Of a stretch of DNA of 64,000 nucleotides, positions 9,467 to 17,194 are shown in pieces (the first letter of the stretch is position 1; each line of letters starts with the position of its first letter). Position numbers and translations under genes: made by a program. Source of the DNA: an uncultured Kangiella sp. (GTDB lineage Bacteria > Pseudomonadota > Gammaproteobacteria > Enterobacterales > Kangiellaceae); contig CATNCP010000006.1 in assembly GCA_950096615.1 (NCBI GenBank), forward strand, positions 1 to 64,000, given 5' to 3'. The notes under the pieces are model-generated. The model saw nothing but the letters and a program-made list of their open reading frames with translations. It was not told the DNA's origin and ran no database searches.

Positions 9467-10315
9467 ATGAATTTTACCAAAACTCTTGGCGCATTAAGCG
9501 TGTCGGCTTTACTTGTAGCGTGTGGTGGTACTGAAGATCCTAAAGCATTTGGTGAGAGACTGTTTGAACAGTTAAAACAAGGTCAATCAGAAGCTATTAT
9601 CGAACTTAATGCAAATGAAGATGATTACTACTGGTTAATATCCGAAGGCAACAAGCAAAAAGCGACCAGCAAAAAGCCTAGCCCACAAGAGGTTAGTCAG
9701 CGGGTGGCAAAACAAAAGCGCAAAACTAGCGAAGCCGTAAATGAAATCATTGCTTACGGCAAGATGAACGGTGGCTGGGACAACGCAACATTGGCCAAAG
9801 TTGAGTTTGATGAGCTGGAAGAAGGGGATCTAAAGCAAGACATTACCCTTCATATTGACATCGATGGTAAACAGTACCGCGTTTTATTTGATGATGTAGC
9901 GTCAACCGACCGAGGGCGCGTATTGACCGATGACCCACGTTGGTTAGGTTTATCGTATGATCCAAAGTTTGATGAGTTGATCGGCGAAAAGCTTAATATT
10001 AAACCCAACAACGTGTTTGTCAGTTGTAAAACACCGCTTCATGTAACGAGTCTGGATATATTGCTCAGAGGTAAGTCGAATAATGCCGAGGTTACTGAGT
10101 TTTTAAATAGCGGAAAATGCACAGCCAATAAGTCCGCTTCAGCAGTTACGGTAACCATTGAAGAGCTTGGCGAGTACACTCTAAGAGCAAAAGAGTTGTA
10201 TTCGAAGGGGCAGGGTGAGTTTCCTTTTGAGAAAATAAAAATCAACTTTGAGATCGATGGACAAAAGAAAAGTGGTTGGACTTATACTCGTTGGCTTGCA
10301 GATCAAGCGCAATAA
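9467..10315 (+). CDS. Putative lipoprotein of unknown function
   Basis: 282 aa with a clear lipoprotein signal: MNFTK, a hydrophobic stretch and the lipobox LLVAC at about residue 19, followed by GGTEDP. Residue +2 is Gly, which does not mark inner-membrane retention. The mature part is charged, with two repeated features (a beta-rich LHIDIDGKQYRVLF and INFEIDGQKKSGWTY), so it may be two related halves. A GGGGA SD precedes the ATG. A terminator follows. Confidence 0.75.
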   Translation: MNFTKTLGALSVSALLVACGGTEDPKAFGERLFEQLKQGQSEAIIELNANEDDYYWLISEGNKQKATSKKPSPQEVSQRVAKQKRKTSEAVNEIIAYGKMNGGWDNATLAKVEFDELEEGDLKQDITLHIDIDGKQYRVLFDDVASTDRGRVLTDDPRWLGLSYDPKFDELIGEKLNIKPNNVFVSCKTPLHVTSLDILLRGKSNNAEVTEFLNSGKCTANKSASAVTVTIEELGEYTLRAKELYSKGQGEFPFEKIKINFEIDGQKKSGWTYTRWLADQAQ

Positions 10316-10330
10316 CAAAGTCTCTCTTCA

Positions 10331-10356
10331 AAAGCCGTGTTTAGCACGGCTTTTTT
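10331..10356 (+). terminator. Rho-independent terminator
   Basis: AAAGCCGTG/CACGGCTTT stem with a 5-base loop (TTTAG), continuing into a T-run. It lies 15 bases after the lipoprotein stop. Confidence 0.85.
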
Positions 10357-10453
10357 GTAACGCTCCATGGTATCGGCGCAGATCATTGACCACATCAGCC
10401 AATCTTTGTTAGACAAACTGGGATTAAGCCTTTCATAAGCGTCAACCACTGTT

Positions 10454-10459
10454 TATAAT
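10454..10459 (+). promoter_or_regulatory. Possible -10 element of dbpA
   Basis: Perfect TATAAT in the dbpA upstream region with only a poor -35 (TTTCAT at 10431). It would give a leader of about 120 bases. Low confidence. Confidence 0.3.
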
Positions 10460-10586
10460 TCACACAGGCCAAAAGCCGATTTCTCTGCCTTACTGCGTGT
10501 GATATCTCAGTTCTGAAGGTAGCTCAACAAGACCGAAGCATTTTCACTGTATGAATGCCTTATCTCGAATATACTAGGATACCATC

Positions 10587-11969
10587 ATGAGTCACGCCGC
10601 CTTTAACACCTTACCGCTGAAACAAGAGCTAATCGCTAACCTTGCCGAGTTAGGCTTCGAGGGCATGACGCCGATCCAAGAGCAAGCCTTACCGCATGTG
10701 TTAGAAGGTAAAGACGTTATCGCGCAGGCGAAAACAGGCTCCGGTAAAACAGCCGTGTTCGGTCTCGGGATGCTACAAAAATTAGAGCCGAAAAATTTCT
10801 CGGTGCAATCGGTGGTGATGTGTCCGACCCGTGAACTGGCGGAGCAGGTGGCGGAAGAAATTCGCCGTCTAGCGCGACCCATTCCTAATATTAAGGTTTT
10901 AACCTTATGTGGTGGTACGCCGCTCAGACCGCAGGCTGATTCGTTAAAGTTCGGTGCTCACATTGTCGTCGGTACGCCTGGACGAATTATGGATCATCTA
11001 GAAAAACAAACCCTAGATTTAGATTCAGTGACCACATTAGTTCTGGATGAAGCCGATAGAATGTTAGACATGGGTTTTGAAGACGCCATGGAAGCTATCG
11101 TCGCCGAGGTCCCACGTGCTCGTCAGACGTTACTGTTTAGCGCCACTTACCCTAAAGAGATCCAATCTATCGCCGATCACATCATGGTCGAAGCGGTGTC
11201 AGTCAAAGCAGATGAACAGCAAAGTAACCCCAGCATTGAGCAAGATTTTTATCGCATCAGCGACGAAGGCGAGCGCGACGTAGCCGTGAGATTATTACTG
11301 CTACAACATCGCCCAGACTCCACCGTGATCTTCTGTAATACGAAACGTCATGTTAAAGACCTAACTCAGTATTTAAAACATAGTGGCTTTAGCGTCCTAG
11401 CGCTGCATGGCGATCTCGATCAAAAAGAACGTGACCAAGCCCTTGTCCGCTTCATAAACAACAGCGTCTCAATCATGGTTGCCACCGACGTCGCCGCTCG
11501 TGGTCTCGATATCGACTCGCTCGACTTAGTGATTAACTACCACATCGCCAGCGACCCAGAAGTCCACGTCCACCGTATAGGTCGTACTGGACGTGCAGGA
11601 AATAAAGGCCATGCCTGCTCGATAGTGATTAATAAAGAAAAGCACAAACTCAAACGTCTTGGCGAATATTTAGGGCAAGACATTGAAACCTTCGGGCTAC
11701 CCGACACCAAGTTGCTAAACCAACCAACCTACAAAGCTCCAATGTCCACCATCCAAATCGACGGCGGGAAAAAACAAAAGCTCCGCCCCGGCGATATACT
11801 CGGCGCTCTGACAGCAGACTACCGCATCGAAGGCAACGACGTCGGCAAAATCCAAATCGCCAACAGCTGGGCCTACGTCGCCGTCAAAAATGACATCCTC
11901 GACGCCGCACTACAACTCCTCAATGGCGGCAAAATGAAAGGCAAGAAATTTAGAGCAAGGAAGATTTAA
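10587..11969 (+). CDS. dbpA: ATP-dependent RNA helicase DbpA
   Basis: DEAD-box helicase acting in 50S subunit assembly, recruited to hairpin 92 of 23S rRNA. The Q motif, AKTGSGKT (I), PTRELA (Ia), TPGRI (Ib), VLDEADRMLDMGF (II), FSATYP (III), VATDVAARGLD (V) and HRIGRTGRAG (VI) are all visible. The last 75 residues (KLRPGDILGALTADY to KKFRARKI) are the DbpA RNA-binding domain, which separates it from other DEAD helicases. At 460 aa it matches E. coli DbpA (457). Confidence 0.95.
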   Translation: MSHAAFNTLPLKQELIANLAELGFEGMTPIQEQALPHVLEGKDVIAQAKTGSGKTAVFGLGMLQKLEPKNFSVQSVVMCPTRELAEQVAEEIRRLARPIPNIKVLTLCGGTPLRPQADSLKFGAHIVVGTPGRIMDHLEKQTLDLDSVTTLVLDEADRMLDMGFEDAMEAIVAEVPRARQTLLFSATYPKEIQSIADHIMVEAVSVKADEQQSNPSIEQDFYRISDEGERDVAVRLLLLQHRPDSTVIFCNTKRHVKDLTQYLKHSGFSVLALHGDLDQKERDQALVRFINNSVSIMVATDVAARGLDIDSLDLVINYHIASDPEVHVHRIGRTGRAGNKGHACSIVINKEKHKLKRLGEYLGQDIETFGLPDTKLLNQPTYKAPMSTIQIDGGKKQKLRPGDILGALTADYRIEGNDVGKIQIANSWAYVAVKNDILDAALQLLNGGKMKGKKFRARKI

Positions 11970-12021
11970 GTAAATGTCTCTGTCTCCAACAGCTTTATAG
12001 AATTATTGAGGATTAAACTTT

Positions 12022-12600
12022 ATGAAATACATAGTGTTGATAACGTTACTCGTCTCAGTAATGCATTATTCTAGAGGGGAGCAATTACACGAAAATTTGA
12101 TGATGCAAAGCCGTATTTATACCGAAGGTTATTATAGATACTTTGATTTAAACTCAAGCAGCAACCACGACTTATATTTTTTACAGACTGGAACTGCAAA
12201 TTCAGAAACAAAGCTGTATTTATATAACTTTAAGGATAAAAAAATAGATGGTTTACATTCTCTAGGAAAGCCATTTAAGGACCAGTTCTATGATATTCTC
12301 AAAACCTCACCAAAATTAATGTTTGCCGAAGCAGCTAATCTAATTGAAGTAGAAAAATTTGAGTTTAATAGTTCAAACTGCTCAGAAGCATTTGAAATGC
12401 TTAGTTATATAAATCTCCCCTACGATGCGGAGGAAGTAAAACCTCTTGAAATCAAGTTTGACGCGCCGAGTTATATTGTTCAACAGAGAAGGGGAAGAGA
12501 GGAGCTCATGATTGAGACGATATCCACACATATTAGCTCTGTGACTATAGTTAAAGAACTACTAGCAGTAAATAAGTTACTTGATGGATGTATAAAATAA
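12022..12600 (+). CDS. Hypothetical secreted protein
   Basis: 192 aa with an N-terminal hydrophobic leader (MKYIVLITLLVSVMHYSRG) that looks like a Sec signal peptide. I recognise no domain. Codon use is AT-rich compared with dbpA just before it. A GAGG motif lies about 9 bases before the ATG. It is followed by a lipoprotein of similar size, and the two leaders look alike (MKYIVLITLL against MRYFVITILL), so the pair may be distant relatives or recently gained accessory genes. Confidence 0.6.
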   Translation: MKYIVLITLLVSVMHYSRGEQLHENLMMQSRIYTEGYYRYFDLNSSSNHDLYFLQTGTANSETKLYLYNFKDKKIDGLHSLGKPFKDQFYDILKTSPKLMFAEAANLIEVEKFEFNSSNCSEAFEMLSYINLPYDAEEVKPLEIKFDAPSYIVQQRRGREELMIETISTHISSVTIVKELLAVNKLLDGCIK

Positions 12601-12712
12601 TAAAGCCAAACCATTGCTATAAAGAAGATTACTGTGTAGTAAATGCAGTCAGCTCAATGGAAATAGAAAGAAATTGTGTGCTGGCCCAATATTTATAGGT
12701 AGAGGTAACGAT

Positions 12713-13228
12713 ATGAGATATTTTGTTATTACTATACTTTTGATTAACTCTTTAGGTTGCGTTGCTGATCCTAATGTTATTTTTTTGTCAAAGGATGAAT
12801 TGGAGTCAAGCTCAAGCGCTCCTGATAATGAAAGTATAAAAGTCGATATGATGCGCAAGCTAATTCTAGAGTCCAATTTTCATAATGGTGAAATTGTTGA
12901 CTACTATTATGGTTGTGACAATTTAAAGACTATGGAGCCGAAAACGTTTTTTGTAAGCAGCCAATCAATGGCACAATTGTCAGGAGTTTACGATGTATTT
13001 GATTGGGGGGTTATTTCGGAAACAACTTGTAAGAGTACAGTTAACTTTAACGATCTTTCGATGAATGAATTATGGCTACAGTCATGTGCCCAGGCTTCAG
13101 TTCTATCCTTAATATCAAATATGGAAGACAGGCATGAAGTGGATAAGAAAATTGATTATGCGCAATGGTGTATTCTCAAAAGCGATAAAGGTCAAATGAC
13201 TATAAAGCAGCTTGTTAAGTTTCGATAG
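12713..13228 (+). CDS. Hypothetical lipoprotein
   Basis: The ORF track opens at 12674, but ATG 12713 follows an AGAGG motif and gives a proper lipoprotein leader, MRYFVITILLINSLGC, with lipobox SLGC at residues 13-16. The product is 171 aa. The mature part carries several cysteines and no domain that I know. It is AT-rich, like the preceding gene. A terminator lies about 15 bases downstream. Confidence 0.6.
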   Translation: MRYFVITILLINSLGCVADPNVIFLSKDELESSSSAPDNESIKVDMMRKLILESNFHNGEIVDYYYGCDNLKTMEPKTFFVSSQSMAQLSGVYDVFDWGVISETTCKSTVNFNDLSMNELWLQSCAQASVLSLISNMEDRHEVDKKIDYAQWCILKSDKGQMTIKQLVKFR

Positions 13229-13242
13229 CTATTAGAAACGTA

Positions 13243-13268
13243 GGGTGCGTTATCAATGCACCTTTTTT
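13243..13268 (+). terminator. Rho-independent terminator
   Basis: GGTGC/GCACC stem with a 9-base loop followed by six Ts, just after the lipoprotein gene. Confidence 0.65.
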
Positions 13269-13374
13269 ATATCTCCACAAATCAGTCCATATCACCAAGT
13301 GGGTTATAAGGTTTTGGCCCTGGAGGTTAAGTTAGAGTGTTGTTTTATGCTTAATAAATAAGTGGCACCAAAAG

Positions 13375-13406
13375 AAAGGGCTGTAGAGATATCTCTACAG
13401 CCCTTT
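13375..13406 (-). terminator. Original tRNA-Met terminator, now stranded at the far end of the island
   Basis: Perfect 14-bp inverted repeat AAAGGGCTGTAGAG/CTCTACAGCCCTTT with a 4-base loop, directly abutting the partial tRNA copy of attL. It sits where the terminator of the minus-strand tRNA-Met would have been before integration. It can still stop transcription leaving the island or coming from the lipoprotein gene. Confidence 0.75.
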
Positions 13407-13456
13407 ATATATGGTAGCTATGGGTGGACTTGAACCACCGACCCCAGCATTATGAA
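13406..13456. repeat. attL: 51-bp direct repeat with the tRNA-Met 3' part
   Basis: Identical over 51 bases to 21525-21575. Positions 13413-13456 are a displaced tRNA-Met 3' portion (CCA end, T arm, variable loop, anticodon 3' stem and anticodon). The match stops within the anticodon loop (13457 is A, the partner base 21576 is T). This is the signature of a tyrosine integrase acting on a tRNA gene. Confidence 0.95.
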
Positions 13457-13596
13457 AGCGATCTGGTCATGAATCTGTATGAAATTTAATCAATCTAATT
13501 TCTTTGTAAATCGCTATAAAATCAATAAAAACAATGCTTTATAAAGATGTCTTGTTTCATGGGTGTTCATCTTTTATTCAGCTAAATTCATCTATA

Positions 13597-13618
13597 TTGG
13601 ACTTACGGTGGACTTACG
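13597..13618 (+). repeat. Left internal 22-bp repeat (probable integrase/excisionase arm site)
   Basis: Two tandem TGGACTTACG units. The 22-base stretch containing them recurs exactly at 21454-21475, near the other end. It lies 15 bases before the integrase start codon, so a protein bound here would also affect int expression. Confidence 0.75.
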
Positions 13619-13633
13619 AAATGTTTAAAAACG

Positions 13634-14875
13634 GTGAAAAAACGGATAACCAAGGCATTAGTAGAAGAATTAGAGCCAAAACCCCGTCCTTATGAAGTGC
13701 ATGATGATGAGATGACAGGGCTGTTAGTTAGGGTTCAACCAACTGGCAAAAAGAGCTATTACTTTACCTATAGAAACTCACAAAACCTTAGAAGAAGAAT
13801 TAGGCTTGGTACGGTCGATAACATGACGCCAGCTAATGCCAGATCGGTTGCTCAACAAAGATACTCAGACATCATGAAAGGGATTGATGTTCAGAGTGAA
13901 AAGGTTAAGCAAAGAAAGGAAGCCGAAGCTACAAAAAATAGAAGGCTTGGTGCGTTTATTGATGAACTGTATGAGCCTTGGATATTAACCCACCATAAAT
14001 ACGGTAAAGGCACTATGTCCTTAATCCGTTCGCGTTTTGCTTGCTTCATGAATACCCCGTTAGAAGAGATAACTGTAAGAAGGGTTGAGGCATGGCGTAA
14101 AGATCGTTTGGGCGACGGCATCAAGCCGACCACAGTTAATAGGCAAGTCGCTTCTCTTAGAGGTTTGCTGACTAAAGCAGTTGAATGGGAAGTTATCTCT
14201 GAGCATCCCTTACAAAAGCTTAAGGCATTAAAAACGGGTACTACCCCATTAGTGCGGTACTTGTCACCCGGTGAAGAAACCCGGTTATATAGGGTACTTA
14301 GTGACCGGGATACCGCATTAAAAGAAGAGCGTCAAAGGGGTAATGAATGGCGTAAACAAAGAAACTACCCCTTGTTACCCGATCTAACACCCCATGCTTA
14401 TGGGGATCGAATGTCTCCAATGATTATTTTATCGCTTAAGACCGGGTTAAGACGCGGTGAGTTGTTCGCTTTAACATGGCATGACGTAGACATGAATAAC
14501 CGGGTTTTAACCGTAAGAGCAGAGAATGCTAAGTCTAGTAGAACCCGTCATATACCGCTTAATAATACCGCATACACCGCTTTAAAAGCATGGCATGAGC
14601 AATGCGATAAAAGTAATCCTTTAGTATTTCCATCCCATAACGGAACGAAACTAACAAATGTTAAGAAGTCATGGGCTTCCATACTAAAGCAAGCAGAGAT
14701 ACCTAACTTTAGGTGGCATGACATGAGGCATGACTTTGCCTCAAAACTGGTTATGAATGGCGTACCGCTTAATACGGTGCGGGAGCTATGCGGTCATGCT
14801 GACATGAATACAACATTAAGATACGCACACCTAGCACCAGAGCATAGGGCTGATGCGGTAGCAACATTAGGTTAA
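13634..14875 (+). CDS. int: Tyrosine-type site-specific integrase
   Basis: Phage-type integrase of 413 aa that presumably recombines the tRNA-Met att sites. The N-terminus (about 1-95) has the arm-binding DUF4102-like character (TGLLVRVQPTGKKSYYFTYR), then a core-binding SAM-like domain (about 105-200) and the catalytic domain. The catalytic set is complete: R273 (TGLRRGE), K300, H362-x-x-R365 (HDMRHDFAS), H388 (LCGHAD) and Y397 (TLRYAHL). The start is GTG 13634; the ATG at 13621 is out of frame and no in-frame ATG lies upstream. It sits 177 bases from attL, the usual position. Confidence 0.93.
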   Translation: MKKRITKALVEELEPKPRPYEVHDDEMTGLLVRVQPTGKKSYYFTYRNSQNLRRRIRLGTVDNMTPANARSVAQQRYSDIMKGIDVQSEKVKQRKEAEATKNRRLGAFIDELYEPWILTHHKYGKGTMSLIRSRFACFMNTPLEEITVRRVEAWRKDRLGDGIKPTTVNRQVASLRGLLTKAVEWEVISEHPLQKLKALKTGTTPLVRYLSPGEETRLYRVLSDRDTALKEERQRGNEWRKQRNYPLLPDLTPHAYGDRMSPMIILSLKTGLRRGELFALTWHDVDMNNRVLTVRAENAKSSRTRHIPLNNTAYTALKAWHEQCDKSNPLVFPSHNGTKLTNVKKSWASILKQAEIPNFRWHDMRHDFASKLVMNGVPLNTVRELCGHADMNTTLRYAHLAPEHRADAVATLG

Positions 14876-14887
14876 ATAGGAGGATAT

Positions 14888-15559
14888 GTGAATAAGAAAA
14901 TTGATAATCCGCTGGAAGTCTTTGGGCAAACTTTAGATAAGTTCTATGAAACTAGTTATAACCAAGCTAAAGATAGATATGAAGAATATACCAACAACTC
15001 TAGTTTATTTGTGCAAAGAGTGGCTAATTATTTTAAAGCTGATACATGGCTTATTGATAGAGAAGCTATACCGTTGTTAATGGGCGTTATACCAACTGAC
15101 TGGCCTAGTTTAAGAAAAGACTTTTATACAGAGGACGTAAAAAAATGTATAAAGTCGGATTATTTAACTAGCTTGAAAGTCTTAAATCCAGAGGCTAAGC
15201 TCTCTGACTGGCGAATTAAGAAAGAGGACTTCATAGATTGGGTAGAGGCTAAAGAATTCCCTAAACCTAGAGTGTTTAGCGGGGCAATAAAAGAGTATTT
15301 ACAGAAAGCTAGTACAAGCCATATCAAGCCAAGAAAAGCAAAGAAATACTCAGAGGATCGCGAGTTAATGTTTCGAGCCGTTGTTGCAGTTTTGGTTAAG
15401 TTCCCAGAGCAGTGCAAGACTGCTGGAAAAGTAAGTGCGCCTAAAGTAGCTAAGGTTATAGATGAAAAGTCTTTAATATGGTGGCCTGATGGAGAAATTC
15501 CATTTAATCAACAGACTATGGCAAGGCACATTAGAGATGCAATAAGCACTCTTGAATAG
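14888..15559 (+). CDS. Hypothetical element protein (223 aa)
   Basis: I do not recognise the family. The GTG start is supported by GGAGG four bases before it, and it follows int by 12 bases, so the two are likely co-transcribed. The protein is basic-to-neutral and helical, with tryptophan-rich stretches (DWPSLRKDFY, LIWWPDGEIPF) and a C-terminal segment (QQTMARHIRDAISTL) that could be a recognition helix. It may be a DNA-binding accessory or directionality factor, but that is a guess from position. Confidence 0.6.
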   Translation: MNKKIDNPLEVFGQTLDKFYETSYNQAKDRYEEYTNNSSLFVQRVANYFKADTWLIDREAIPLLMGVIPTDWPSLRKDFYTEDVKKCIKSDYLTSLKVLNPEAKLSDWRIKKEDFIDWVEAKEFPKPRVFSGAIKEYLQKASTSHIKPRKAKKYSEDRELMFRAVVAVLVKFPEQCKTAGKVSAPKVAKVIDEKSLIWWPDGEIPFNQQTMARHIRDAISTLE

Positions 15560-15579
15560 TTAGCGATCAGATCGCTAAC
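15559..15579. promoter_or_regulatory. 21-bp perfect inverted repeat, candidate operator
   Basis: GTTAGCGATC, one central base, then its exact complement. A near-copy of the half-site, GTTAGGGATC, follows at 15580-15589. No T-run follows, so a terminator is unlikely. It overlaps the stop of the 223-aa gene and lies upstream of the AlpA-like gene, a sensible place for a repressor or excisionase site. Confidence 0.55.
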
Positions 15580-15618
15580 GTTAGGGATCACACATTTCAA
15601 CATAATAAATTCTAGTAT

Positions 15619-15650
15619 CTGCTCCATACATTCAATTACATATGGAGCAG
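15619..15650 (+). promoter_or_regulatory. Hairpin covering the Shine-Dalgarno of the AlpA-like gene
   Basis: CTGCTCCATA pairs perfectly with TATGGAGCAG across a 12-base loop. The only SD, GGAG (15644-15647), lies inside the right arm, 8 bases before ATG 15656. In mRNA this would hide the ribosome site. Alternatively the DNA repeat may be an operator. Confidence 0.55.
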
Positions 15651-15655
15651 TTACC

Positions 15656-15862
15656 ATGAATCAAAATTCACGAGAATCATTATTAACCCCTAAAGAGGTT
15701 TCTGAAATCTTAGGGGTTACTGAACACACCTTAGCAGTATGGCGTTGTGAGAACCGCTATCCATTGCCTTATATCAAAGTAGGGCGGTATATACGCTATA
15801 GAAGCAAAGACTTATCAACCTTCCTTGATAATCAAACAGTACAAGGAGGTTATGATGCCTAA
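15656..15862 (+). CDS. AlpA/excisionase-type helix-turn-helix protein
   Basis: 68-aa MerR-like (HTH_17) DNA-binding protein of the AlpA/Xis type. The pattern LTPKEVSEILGVTEHTLAVWR is the helix-turn-helix, and YIKVGRYIRYRSKDLSTFLD is the wing and following helix. Such proteins act as excisionases or as activators of integrase expression in islands. It overlaps the ATPase gene by 8 bases, so the two are co-translated. Its SD sits in a hairpin and a palindrome precedes it, so expression is probably regulated. Confidence 0.85.
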   Translation: MNQNSRESLLTPKEVSEILGVTEHTLAVWRCENRYPLPYIKVGRYIRYRSKDLSTFLDNQTVQGGYDA

Positions 15863-16832
15863 TCAACATATCCCTACTACTAACCGAGAAGCAGAAGAGT
15901 TTGATGGTAATTGGGAAAAGGCTGAGCATGATATTGCACCAGCATTTAAAGTCTCGAAGATTGGTGAGTTCTTAAAAAAGAAGATACCACCTAGAGAGTT
16001 ACTATTAGCACCATGGCTACCAAGACAAGGTTTAGCAATGGTTTATGCACCAAGGGGAGTAGGTAAAACACACTTTGCTTTAGAAGTAGCTGTGGCACTA
16101 GCTACTGGTGGCGAGTTCTTAGGTTGGAAAGCACCTAAAGCAGTCAAAGTTTTATATATTGATGGCGAGATGCCTTCTGCTGACCTACAAACAAGACTAA
16201 AACAAATACAAAAACGTACCGGGTCAATACCAGGTGATAATTTGCGAATAATGACACCGGATGAGCAAAGCGGGGCAATGCCTGATCTATCAGATCCTTG
16301 CTCTTTAGCACGACTAAAACATTTTACAGATGTAGATCTAGTTGTTGTTGATAACATTTCAACGCTTTGCCGTACTGGTAACGAGAACGAGGCTGAAAGT
16401 TGGAGAATAACTGAAGGGTGGGCGTTAAGACTAAGAGCTGAGGGTAAGTCAGTATTGTTTGTACATCACTCAGGAAAGGCTGGAGGACAGCGTGGTACAA
16501 GTAAACGAGAAGATACGTTAGATACAGTTATAGCACTAAAGCACCCAGATGATTATAAACAGTCTGATGGAGCACGGTTTGAAGTCCACTTTGAGAAAGC
16601 TAGAGGCTTTAGTGGCGAAGATGCTGAGCCAATAGAGGCAATGTTAGCTATTGAAGAGAAAGAAGGCTATCAGTGGAAATGGCAAAGAAAAGAGGATGCT
16701 GTATTAGGTAAAATTAAGAAGCTACACAGCGAAGGACTGAATCAAACTGAAATAGCTGAACAACTTGGTGTTAGTAAAGCAACAATGAGTAGGAAAATGC
16801 AATATTTAAAAGCCAAAGGGAAGTTAGACTAA
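15855..16832 (+). CDS. RepA-like AAA ATPase with C-terminal helix-turn-helix
   Basis: RecA-fold ATPase of the AAA_25/RepA helicase group. From ATG 15855 (325 aa), Walker A APRGVGKTHF is at about 65-74, LYIDGEMP at about 100, Walker B LVVVDNIS at about 163, and the sensor VLFVHHSGKAGGQRG follows. The last 40 residues (HSEGLNQTEIAEQLGVSKATMS) form a helix-turn-helix. The track starts at a TTG at 15825, but AAGGAGG at 15843-15849 fits ATG 15855 (5-base spacing). It probably acts in replication or mobilisation of the excised element. No primase is adjacent. Confidence 0.8.
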   Translation: MPNQHIPTTNREAEEFDGNWEKAEHDIAPAFKVSKIGEFLKKKIPPRELLLAPWLPRQGLAMVYAPRGVGKTHFALEVAVALATGGEFLGWKAPKAVKVLYIDGEMPSADLQTRLKQIQKRTGSIPGDNLRIMTPDEQSGAMPDLSDPCSLARLKHFTDVDLVVVDNISTLCRTGNENEAESWRITEGWALRLRAEGKSVLFVHHSGKAGGQRGTSKREDTLDTVIALKHPDDYKQSDGARFEVHFEKARGFSGEDAEPIEAMLAIEEKEGYQWKWQRKEDAVLGKIKKLHSEGLNQTEIAEQLGVSKATMSRKMQYLKAKGKLD

Positions 16833-17194
16833 GTTTCATAGTTTCACTTGGATAGAAAGAAACAATGCAACTGCGCATTAATTGTACTATTGTAAAAAAA
16901 TGTGACCTAGTATACATTGTGTGCAGGGTAGCAAAACGAATGAAGTAAATTAAAAAAACTACTTGTAGCCACTGTAAGAACTCTCCAGTAGAGAGAGTGC
17001 AATCATAAATTAGGCTAAAATAGATAGGGTAGAAAAAAAACTGCAATATTATAAGGATGAGATGGTTTTAGAAAGAGCCACCACTTAAATAAAGCCATTA
17101 GTATTGATATAGATATAAATAGAGAAAGATTATTAAATTAATACCAAGTCTAAGGAAGGGGCTTAATTTAAATAATAAAAGAGGAAGTTAAGAA
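16833..17194. other. AT-rich intergenic region before the NACHT gene
   Basis: 362 bases without a credible gene; the minus-strand ORF here is low-complexity and overlaps the ATPase end. A short hairpin CTCTC/GAGAG lies at 16981-16995. A weak promoter-like pair, TTGATA (17104-17109) and GATTAT (17128-17133) with 18 bases between, could drive the NACHT operon with a leader of about 55 bases. The gap separates the cargo from the element's core genes and suggests its own control. Confidence 0.4.

Noticed and set aside
16771-17046. 91-aa minus-strand ORF before the NACHT gene
   Set aside because: Overlaps the ATPase 3' end, has no SD and reads as low-complexity AT-rich sequence.
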